This document shows positions 24,990 through 36,000 of a stretch of 64,000 bases of DNA, piece by piece; the stretch's first letter is position 1, and each line of letters starts with the position of its first letter. The position numbers and the translations under genes were made by a program. Location: contig JAZGTN010000223.1 in the NCBI GenBank assembly GCA_037783415.1, positions 372,001-436,000 on the forward strand, given 5' to 3'. The notes below the pieces were generated by a model, which worked only from the letters and a program-made list of their open reading frames with translations, had not been told where the DNA came from and did not search any database. This stretch comes from Leptasterias polaris. Taxonomy: Eukaryota > Echinodermata > Asteroidea > Forcipulatida > Asteriidae.

Positions 24990-25090
24990 ACAAATGTAGC
25001 GCACAGTTCTAATTTGCGCGCGCAAAAGTACAATTGGAAATTATGCGTGTTCAACTCTTTCACACTTGCGCGCGCAAATTCAAAAAATGG
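24990..25090. repeat. Paired TTGCGCGCGCAA palindromes
   Basis: ATTTGCGCGCGCAAAAGT (25012) and CACTTGCGCGCGCAAATT (25063) are inverted copies about 50 bp apart. They are either ends of a tiny foldback or CpG-rich regulatory sites upstream of the candidate first exon at 25421. Confidence 0.5.
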
Positions 25091-25420
25091 GCGTTTGTAA
25101 AGATTGTGCTTGACATCGTCCCGAAATTGCCGCTGCTTCATGTTTTGTTTTCATCATGGTGCATTTCCTAAAAGCTCTTTGTGGCGTAAGTGTGACATGG
25201 AATTTTTGTTTAATTCCATTGCCTTTGGAAGGCTTCAAACATCCCTAAAATCAATCTTACCAGCTCGGTCAGAAGAAAAACTTTTTAGCCAAAAATATCA
25301 CTTTTTGCATGAATTTTGTTAATTAAAAGTCAAATTTCTTACCCCAAATTTAGTATCAAAAGAAAGCTACATTCATTCTCTGTCTCAAATACACCGAACT
25401 TCGCACGAAAGCGAGTAAAA

Positions 25421-25520
25421 ATGAAAACACAGATCAAGCGGTCAAAAACCAAAATGGTCGCGTCTGCGATAAAAAGTCTCTCTCGTAAAAGAGAATTTCT
25501 TCAAGCAAGTTGTCCTTCAA
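25421..25520 (+). CDS. GLT8D1: Candidate first coding exon of the GLT8D-like gene
   Basis: An open segment starting at ATG 25421 or, with a better start context (A at -3, G at +4), ATG 25454. It ends at a strong donor (CAA/GTAAGT, GT at 25521). It encodes a short basic segment ending SLSRKREFLQASCPS, as expected for the cytosolic tail of a type II Golgi enzyme. It stops after one base of a codon, exactly the phase needed by the anchor exon at 31868. The surroundings (24.9-25.5 kb) are less repetitive and contain CpG-rich palindromes, which would suit a promoter. The phase match alone has a one-in-three chance, and no transcript is available. The alternative is translation from ATG 31807 inside the next exon. 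Confidence 0.45.
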
Positions 25521-27038
25521 GTAAGTATCAAAATGAATAACACCAATCAAACAAGCATGTTTTCCTTTTCAATTTGATGAATTTTCTTTAACATTCGGCG
25601 AGTATTTCTATTAGAAATTGAAGATTGAAAAAGACAAATTTAGTGTGGTGACAGATAGGAAGGCGAAATCTGACCGCGATTTGAAATGCATAAAATGACT
25701 CACACATTGACAATGGTGATTCTAGACTGTCCCCTTGTCTCCGCTAAGTTGAATGCGGACTTATTCTTGAACGATAATCACCTGTCGTCATGTACATGTA
25801 ACAAAGGCAATCGTTCAAGAAACTCTGTGTTGTAAGCAATTATAGAGTAATTCAACATAATGCAACTTGGCAACGAAGAATGTACTATTTGTGATCGGCA
25901 GCTAAAAGCCAGCCCCACTTTTGTAGCCACGGTCTCTCTGAATCCTTGGCCACATGTTGGGACCATTTATTTTTTGTTAAGCTAAGCGATAACAAATTGA
26001 AGGCGCATTTCCTACGGGCGGGTCGGCAGTTTAAACCAGCTAAATGTGTTCACTTATCTCTTAGAGTGCCCTGGGTGTTTTGGATGTTTAAATAAATAAC
26101 TTTTTTAAAAGGATTCATACATGTAGAAACCTTGGCCACAAAAGTTGGGCGACATGTACATGTAGCTAAAAATCTGCAAAAGATACATGTCCATGGTCAA
26201 TCGTCTACAACAGAGTTATGCATCACTTACCTTGCATTGAAGTGGTTCTCATCCTATCTTTCTGAGCGTTATCAATCTGTCAATATCAATCATGCCTTCA
26301 AGCCTTTTTGTCTTGTCAATACCGGAGTGCCACAGGGTTCTATTCTAGGTCCTTTGTGCTTCACCTTGTACACATCACCTCTTGAGGACATCATCGCATC
26401 CTATGGCATTAAATGTATGGTGTACGCGGACAACATTCAACTATACACAACCACAACAGAAGCTCAGCGACCCGCAGCAATGGAGAGGATGGAGTCCTGC
26501 CTCCTGCATATCAAATCATGGTCCACAGCAAACCGACTAAAACTAAACTCCAAGACTGAAGTAATCCATGTGTGTACACATGTAACCTCCCAGTTTAGAC
26601 AACATTCACCTATGTCGGTAGTGCTCGCAATCTTGGAACACTGTTACATGTACATGTACTTCGAACCTCAAAATGCACACTCACGTAAACAACATCTGCC
26701 GCTCATCCTCTCTAGCTCTCCACAAGATCAGACAAATCCGAAAGTCCATTGATCAAGAAACAACTGAAAAACTTGTTCATGCTTTTGTTTCTTGTCGCCT
26801 GGATTTTTGCAACAGCCTTCTGCACTGTCTACAGGATTCACTAATTTCAAAACTTCAACGAATTCAGAACTCTGCTGCCAGACTCGTCACCCGTACACCA
26901 TCCCGGCACCACATCACTCCATAACTCAGATCACTTCACTGCTTACCAGTTAGCAAAAGAATCCAATACAAGCTTCCAGTGTTGTAGGTCTCGAGACCTG
27001 GTCTCGGTCTCGAGACCGTCTCGAGACCTTTTTTTGGT

Positions 27039-27070
<32 letters not shown>

Positions 27071-30000
27071 CTGCAAAAGTCTCGGTCTCGGAAGGGCTGG
27101 TCTCGGTCTCGGAAGAACTGGTCTCGGTCTCGGAAGAACTGGTCTCGGTCTCGGTCTCGGCTGCTAATGTCTCGGTCTCGGCTGCTAATGTCTCGGTCTC
27201 GACCCTCGAGACCCCTCGAGACCACAGCAAATAATGCTTTTCATACACATGAATTACGTCGTCTTGGCCTAGAGCCATGTTGCTTTGTTGATAAATACCG
27301 CCGTCCAAGTTTCTCACACGCGTACGCTGACATTGCAATGCGCTGCTTTAAGTCTTCATTCAAAACACGCACCACCAGTGTTCTCCACACATGGGTTTTG
27401 CCGCCCTCCCAAAGTTTAAGGCCGCCCTGCCAAAGAATTGGCCGCGCTGCCAAAAAAATGACAAACGGACTATTTTTAGCCTGCAATTAATACGATCAAA
27501 CGAGTAGCCGATGAGCCATGCCCGACTTCCAAACCGCAGCATTGGAATTGCGATCGTTAATTTTAATTTACCAACGTTAAAACACGATGCACACAACCAC
27601 ATGGTTCTGACTGCTGAGTATCCACAGCATGTGCATCGGCCCGGGCCCCACAACGTGAGTCCATGCATATAGCTCATAGACAATAGCCAGAGTCCAAAGT
27701 CCAAGCTAACCAACATTCCGCACGCTGTGATTGGCCGTTGATAATTACCATATTCATAAGAGAGCTTGCAATGGCTAGACTCCAACGCAGTACACATTCA
27801 CGAGCCGAGTAAAGAATTGCCGCACAGTGTGCCGCACAGTGTGCCGCACGCCTGCAGATTGGTACAGTATACAGCCTTGGATTAAAGGACAAACATTGAC
27901 AACTTTTGCCGATAGAGGGCGATGCGGGGCAAAGTTCATTGATTTTTTTCTCAATGTGCGTTGTCGACCGGACGTTGAATCTCGATGATTTTATTGCCAA
28001 CGAAGTTCTAAACAATCGATCCTCAAATCATGGAAATGGTTGTTGATGGAAAAAGTAATATTTAGGGCATAAATTAGGGGATAAGATCGTCCAAAAATGC
28101 AATTTTTTCAAAAATGATGCCTTGAAATAAAAAGTGTGAAGTTTGGTGGAAACTTAAATGGGATAGTATGTTTTCTAAATTTGTATTAGCTTGCATACTC
28201 ATTATTTTAATTTTTTGCTGATATCACCTTAATTCTTTATGCTTTTACACAATTGTATGTATTTTGCATGGGGTAGGTCTCGGTCTCGGTCTCGGATACC
28301 TTGGTCTCGGTCTCGGTCTCGGACTGCAAAAGTCTCGGTCTCGGTCTCGGTCTCGGATGTCAAGGTCTCGGTCTTGGTCTCGGTCTCGGACTTCCAGGTC
28401 TCGACTACTGTACAACACTGCAAGCTTCTCCTTCTTTTATTAAGTGCATCAATGGCTCTTCACCTGAGTATCTTCAAGAACTCATTCACACACACAAACC
28501 ATCTCGCAATCTTCGCTATGCCTCTTCATCACAACTCCAAACACCAGTCACACGTACCAAGACATGCGTCCATCGCTCTTTCTCACACTCATCACCTGTA
28601 CTCTTGAACTCTCTGCCAAATCACATAAAAACTGCCAAGACTGAAAATCAGTTCAAATCCCTGCTGAAAACCCATTTATTCCAGTAGTCCACAGTTGTTT
28701 CTGCTGCTTTTTGTGTTATGCTTCTTTTTGTTAATTTCGTAATCCTGTTATTTTGTATTGATTTTTCTTGTTAAGCGCTTCACACGCGCTTCACACGCGC
28801 TTCACACGCGCTTCACACGCGCTTCACATGCGCTTCGAGACTCTTGTGTGAAGCGCTATATAAAAGCTGTGTATTGTTATTATTAATATAGATTTTTAAC
28901 CCAGTTTTTGTAAATTCGATTGCTGGTGTGTCACTTAACACATCAGGGGATTCAGTTGGGTTGTTGATTTCCACTCAACCTTTCTGTCTACATAGTCCGA
29001 CGTAACAGAACAGCACTCCAGTACAAAATACCAAGTGATACAGTCCGCCCGCTCAGATCCTGCATTGAACAGTGGACCCCTGTTCAAATAGGGTGTTCCC
29101 AGCTGGACGGACTCAGTGCAAGCTGAACACAATCAACAGTCATTTCCAACACAGCACAATGTTTTACCACTATACACAGTTTTAGTAAACATCACTTACA
29201 ACCATACACATACTCATTTGCTGAAATTATGCAAATTAGCCTCGTTTTGATCTGCCTGGTTTTTGCTGGGAGCAAAACCAAAATTGTCAAGACACCGTCT
29301 CAATCCAGATTTATAGACTTTGCCAGCCCCTCGAGTCAGCCCCTAAACATGCTTTAAAACAGGCAATGTTGCCCCTTCAATCGGTGACTAATTAAAAAAA
29401 CAGCGCTGCCAATCAAGACTAGCTGAGTTATGAATAATGGGTTAAACTAAGCAAAGTAAAAGCAGACAGAATTGGCGACTAGTGACAACAACACATTTGA
29501 AATGCACTGAACAACCACCTTTGAAGTTAAATATTCCGCATCGTGCTGTCGCCCATTTTCGAACGAAACAACTTATTTGGAACTTGAGTAATTGTTTTCC
29601 TTTGAAAATATCGATGCCACAATAATGAAACCCTGACTTGACAATGGAAGATTAAACAAAGGTTCTCATAATGTACTTCAGGGACTTGATGTTGTCATGT
29701 GAGAAAATTGAGTAGGCACTCACTGTGATTCGCAGAACCTCGGCCGTGAGTCATGGCTGAATATTTTAAATAAAGTGAAGATTTTAAATCAAGTGAAGAT
29801 TTATCAGACATTACTACGTTGCGACGACAATCTTGTTCATTTGTACATGTACATGTAAGTCTGCAGGGTGCAAAAACTTCTTCACTTGCTATTTTCCTCT
29901 ATTTTGTTATGTATACGCACGTACATGTATCTTTAATGCACACGCATGAATCTGTCAGAATTAGTTATAACATCTCATGAAAATCTTTATGATTGCTCTT

Positions 30001-33000
30001 GATGTCTTTAAAAGTACAGCAAAACAGAAAAGTTCAAAGTCGATTCTGCCCAGAGACAGACCATGGGCTGACTTACAGTACATGTAGCATAATCTATCGA
30101 TCAATTAAAGGGACACACCGGTTAGCTGTTTACGTAATTTAGCGGGCAATGTAGAATCGTAGCAATTATTTCCAGATGTTTTTTTTTATTACAAAAAATA
30201 GCGTAATTTACGAGAAATTATAAAAATAAAAAAACAGTCGAAGGTCAGCGTACATGTATGCTTTACTAGTTGGATAAAATTACTCAAAATAGATAATTAG
30301 CATATCACAGTTTCAAATTCCTTTCATAATGATGGACCCTGTGTGGTGTTTTTGTTGTAAAACCTTTGAGCCATGCTGGTGTGATCGCGATGGGACGCAA
30401 TCTTCTTCAGCATCAAATTCCACTTACAAAAGTTACACGCCTTGATTTTTCTGTAACACACCCTGTTTCACTGCCTTAAAACTTGGACCCAATCCCAAGT
30501 CAACCCAATTACAAGTCAACTCATCCCAAGTCAACCCAATATTGAGTCCCAAATCAACCCAATCCCAAGTCAACCCAATCCCAAGTCAACCCAATCCCAA
30601 GTCAACCTAATCCCAAGTCAACCTAATCCCAAGTCAACTCATCCCAAGTCAACTCATCCCAAGTCAACTCATCCCAAGTCAACTCATCCCAAGTCAACTC
30701 ATCCCAAGTCAACTCATCCCAAGTCAACTCATCCCAAGTCAACTCATCCCAAGTCAACTGTGGCCGAGTGGTCTACATGTACATGTAGTTCACTGGACCT
30801 ACATGTATGTAAGCTTTGGTGTTGTCAGTGGCAGAGTGTTGGTTTGAAACCTGGTCATGACACTTAGTGCCCTTGAGCAAGGCACTCTAAAACCATAATT
30901 GCTTTGTAAAAAGTTGGGAAGGTATTGCATTCTGCTCTACCAGCCAGGCTCGTAGTGGATGACACCAATGCCTACATGTACTTCCTTACCCAAGTCAACC
31001 CAACCCCAAGTCAACTCATCTCAAGTCCACTCATCCAAAGTCAACCCAATCCCAAGTCAACCCAATTCCAAGTCAACCCAACCCCAAGTCAACTCGTCCC
31101 AAGTCAACCCAATCCCAAGTCAACCCAATCCCAAGTCAACTCGTCCCAAGTCAACCCAATCCCAAGTCAACTCGTCCCAAGTCAACCCAATCCCAAGTCA
31201 TCCCAACCCCAAGTCAACCCAGTCCCAAGTCAACCCAGTCCCAAGTCAACCCAATCCCAAGTCAACCCAATCCCAAGTCAACCCAATCCCAAGTCAACCC
31301 AATCCCAAGTCAACCCAATCCCAAGTCAACCCAATCCCAAGTCAACCCAATCCCAAGTCAACCCAATCCCAAGTCAACTCAATCCCAAGTCAACCCAATC
31401 CCAAGTCAACCCAATCCCAAGTCAACCCAATCCCAAGTCAACCCAATCCCAAGTCAACCCAATCCCAAGTCAACCCAATCCCAAGTCAACCCAATCCCAA
31501 GTCAACCCAATCCCAAGTCAACCCAATCCCAAGTCAACCCAATCCCAAGTCAACCCAATCCCAAGTCAACCCAATCCCAAGTCGACCCAGTCCCAAGTCG
31601 ACCCAGTCCCAAGTCGACCCAATCCCAAGTCAACCCAATCCCAAGTCAACCCAATCCCAAGTCAACCCAATCCCAAGTCAATCCAATCCCAAGTCAATCC
31701 AATCAGTCAACTCATCTCAAGTCAACTCATCGCAAGTACATGTACTAAAATCTATAAAACCTTAAAAGCCTCACAGACATGCTTCTCAGGTGTAGTTTTC
31801 TGGTGCATGAGAGTTTTTGTATTTATTACACTTTATGATGTATGTCTCATTTTACCTTGTACACCAGTTGTTGCTTTGGTTATCATCATTGTTGTGGTCT
31901 ACATGCTGGTTTTTTACCTGCCCATACCTGGATCCCAAGGTGATGAGAGAAACCCAAAAGGTACTGTACAGATAATAAATGTTACTTTTTGCATCGGGGA
32001 TAAAGAATTTAATTTGTTTTACCCTCAGTACACCGATGTGTATTAGTGCTGGACGATATCACAATGATATCGAAATATCGTGACAATGACGATATTCTTA
32101 ATAGTTAGACGATCAACTGTTGTTTGCTAATATTACTGCAAGTAATCTAAAGACTGCCTTCTTTCATGTCTTTAGCTATACAGTCTTTGATTTGTTCCGC
32201 AAAGGGTTGCTATTTACATGTAGCATAGCCATTGAGTAATATGGAGGGCGACCAGCCCTCACAGCGTAAACACCAGTTTTGTGTGGGTTTGTATAGCGAA
32301 ACCAGAGTACGGAGTTTGAAATTCAGACTTTGAATGGATCGTGGCCTTTCACAGAGTAGAAAGGATACTGTAGACTCTGTATACATGTATGTATTCCCAT
32401 CTAGCCATGGTTTTCTTTTTTCATGGTATCGCCAAAGCAGGATGGACAAGCTTGGCACATGCTGATTGGCTGATTTTTTACGGGCCGCTTTCTGATTGGC
32501 AGAAACGCACTTGATCGGTGTGAATATTTATGACGTAATGCTTCTCACAGCGCTACCATCCGATAGTATTCACCACCTACATGTAGATCCATGCGGATGT
32601 GCTATCTGCCGCTACTGTTCCTAGCGTGCTACATGTACATGATACTTTGTCATTAGGGGATGAAGGAACAGTGTATTGCCTTTGGAGCAAAGCTGCATGG
32701 GAAATTCCCTTGGTGAGCAAACACCGCGTGGTCGGAAAAACGTCAGGTGCACTGAAACGTATGTATTTACCACGTGTGCACGTGTATAGCCATGATAGTG
32801 ATGTCAATTATGAACGAATCGGAATAAAAATTGAGGCACCAACATCCAATCTTGGAGGTACATGTCGTGTCACACCCCGAGTCGTTCCCCGACCTTGGCG
32901 GCCATGACCTTCGGCAGTTGCTCCCACAGAATAAGATCGCAAAGAGGAATCAAGTTTATATTTACAAGAATGTACAAATTTATTTACAATATCTTGAGTT

Positions 33001-36000
33001 TAAAGTTTCACAAAAATAAGAAGAACACTAAGCTCCTGGGAGTAACCTAAAAATTGGTGTTTCCGGTTAACAGTAGTCTGTCTCTAAATCTCTAAATCTC
33101 TAAATCTCTCTACACCAGTCCCAGTCAGAGTTGATAGCCCCTATACATGTAGGTCTTGCTGTGGCTCACCGCAAGACAACCCTCCAACATATAGCACATT
33201 AACTTCAGAGTTGTGTTTTAACCCTTGTGGGAAAACCTGGTTTTACGTTTTACTGTCTGGCGAGTCTCATGAGCAATTCTTTGTATCAGACGCCCAAACA
33301 ATTCTCAACAAAAAACTTGTCTAGAAGACTTATAAGCTCTCAAGAATTTTTCATGCTGCTTAATTAGTTTCAGGTGTTCTCAATAACTCAATATCAAAAA
33401 TCGTTGAGGCTGACAGACGGTCCTCTCCTCGTGAATCTCAGACAAATATACTGACGACACACTTAGAAATTTACTCCCGCAAAATTAGCCTGAAAATTCC
33501 CCTCGACCAATTCCAGTGACTATGCACGTGCACAAGCAAAAATTCCCTGCAAATTGTGAAATACGCTTAATGGTCGAGTATATGATCGGGTATAAAGAAT
33601 ATATATATACACATTTAGTTAGCTAAGTGTGGATTTACATGCATGTGTGGGATTTCTTAAGAACATTTCTATTTTTATACATGTACATGTACATGTGTAC
33701 GTTGCATCAAACATCTACGCTAAACGTAGACAAAGTACATGTACACTTCATAATTTGTTTTCCTTTTTCATATTTTCAAATCTTAAGGTCTTTTAGATAC
33801 CAAGCCAGACATACCACTCGGCGTTCTTCTTGCACCAAATCAGGCCACCCAAAACACAAGTAAAGCAAAGTTAGCTTCTAAACAAGCCTTCAAGTTGAAA
33901 AAACCTCATCAAGGCAAAGATGTTGTCAATGTTGTTGTTTGTTCAGACGAAAAAACTTTGGGTGGTTTGATTGCAACTGTGAATAGTATTTGGCTAAACT
34001 CTAAGGCACATGTCAAATTCCATGTTGTGGTGGACAAGGTATCGCAATTACACTTAAGGTAAGACATTTTTATTAATACACTTTTTAATGAAATAGCAGC
34101 CAGTCATAATTGCCTTTTTTGGTTGATTGATTGGCAGACTGCATTTTTAACCATGCACAAACAGGATTGCACAGTAAGCTTGGGCGATATTGCTTTTTTT
34201 CATCCACGATACATCGTCAACAATGTATCGCGATATTCGATGATATCGTGATTAATTTGTGACGTGCGTTGAGGGAACCCATTTCTGTTTTAATTGCTTT
34301 AAAACTGAAGTGTCGCGAATTGCTTGTAAAATAAAGAAAATTTTATACAGCCTGAGGCTTCCCATTCTAGCCATGGTTTTCTTTCTTCATGATATCGCCG
34401 TATAAAATTGGCACAGGCTGATTGGCTGATTCCTGACTCGCCGCTTTCCGATTCGCCGATCGTGTGAATATTTATGACGTAGTGCTTCTCACAGCGCTGC
34501 CATTCCATAGTATTCATCACCTCGATCCCGCAGATGTGCTTGCTCCTAACGTGGTAAACTTTATAGTTAGGGGATGAAGGAATGGCGTGTACATGTAGCT
34601 GTGGGAGCGAAAAGGTAAGGGAAATTCCCTTATGAGAAATCACCTCGTGGTCGGGAAACGTCGGAGGAACGTTTTTATACGTACGTGAGCAATACCGCAC
34701 AGTTTTCGTTTGTCAAACTCAAATACACACAGCGCAGCTTTGATGTTGGTCAGTGTGAGACCGTCTGTTTGATGTTGGTCTTTTCAAAGAATCCCAGTCG
34801 GGTTAGGATCGCTAGTAGGGAATCTTGCGGTTGCGGTCGGTGACTTTTTATATTTTTAAACAGCTCTTTGTTGCAATATCATCTCGATTAGGAAATGCAT
34901 CGCGATACTTCATCGAAACTGCGATTTGCCGATATTGCGATTAAAAAAACCAGACACGATATCGTAATCGTTTAAGAAATTGTATCGCGATTTTCGATAA
35001 TATCGTGGTATCGCCCAAGCTTATTGCACAGACCTTGTTTTCAGGGAATAAGAGGATGCAAATATTGTGAATAATACCAATGAACTCAAACGATCAATTG
35101 TCAGGAAATATCACAAGAGTGTGGTACAGTATGTCTTTACTTATCTTTCATAGAAGCTTAAATGTATTTTTTAATCGTTTGAGTTTGAGTTCCTTCATGT
35201 TTCCTTTCATCTTTTGGCCTTAAGGGTGAACATTATTAATTTATACTACATGTACATGTACATGTACATGTACAATGTATGTACACTATTTGTAGTAATT
35301 ATTTAAAACTATTTGCCAATCTCTGGTATGCATACATGTACATGTACGTACATCCCATCACAATGTAACAAGAGAATTATTTTATTTTCCAGGCAAACTA
35401 CATGTAACAAGTGAAACTTTGTTTGTCATGTTTGTTTGTGAGGATTTCTGATTTCTTTCCTTAATTTTCCTTTCCTTAATTTTCCTTAATTGTTTTGCTG
35501 TTATTTCAAAGCATGTTGCCTGTAGTATTTTGCCTATCTGATATGCAGATCATGGTTTGCGGTCCCTGCTCTTCAAGACATTGACTATACAATGGTGACC
35601 TTTAATGAGTCTTGGATTCAATCCAAACCTCCTGACAAAGATGGCAAGAAAGATAATATTCCACCAGTAAGTAACTGTTTTCAATGCTTTACTGTAGAAG
35701 TACTGAATTAAGTTGAGAGATTCAAGTGTGTTACTGAAGGCCTTTTCTAATGAGGAATAAATACAAATTTGTACGCAGAACTGGAACCCAATCATTTGGC
35801 TGCCAGCCATTTGTTTTGTGAATAAACCCTAGTAATAATAGTAGAGGTACATGTAGGATCAAATTTCAACGTCAAGAATTCCAATCTCACTAGTGGGTTA
35901 AATGTAGCTACATGTACATGTATCTAGCAGAGGGATGAAACCCAGTTGCTGGATCAAAGGGGATGAAGAAATTGATAAGATGATCAGAATTAAGAGTCTA

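Larger units (their letters stand above)
26977..28420. mobile_element. Non-autonomous hAT element nested in the LINE
   Basis: Seen directly: the 8-bp target duplication CAAGCTTC (26969-26976 and 28421-28428) flanks ends CAGTGTTGTA and TACAACACTG, a perfect 10-bp terminal inverted repeat. An 8-bp duplication with a CAGTG end is the hAT signature. Inside both ends are arrays of the hexamer GGTCTC (about 26987-27225 and 28276-28402), in the same direct orientation and sharing the spacer GACTGCAAAAGTCTC. The 1-kb middle (27.23-28.27 kb) has no recognisable transposase. Open frames over the arrays are artefacts of the 6-bp period. Confidence 0.92.

Noticed and set aside
27034..27338. Open frames of alternating charged or serine/valine residues
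   Set aside because: Produced by the GGTCTC hexamer, which keeps all six frames open.
27378..27400. CAGTGTTCTCC as the end of a second nested hAT element
   Set aside because: No matching inverted end or target duplication could be found within the host element.
31807..31867. ATG 31807 as the start of the GLT8D-like protein
   Set aside because: Weak start context and a plausible splice acceptor at 31867; kept as an alternative, not preferred.
30925..32046. 373-codon open frame over the minisatellite and the anchor exon
   Set aside because: Three hundred codons are 16-residue cycles produced by a 16-bp repeat that is open in all frames; only the part from about 31868 is accepted as coding.
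34299..34700. 133-codon minus-strand open frame
   Set aside because: Lies wholly inside the hAT MITE; its older copy at 32.4 kb does not preserve the frame.
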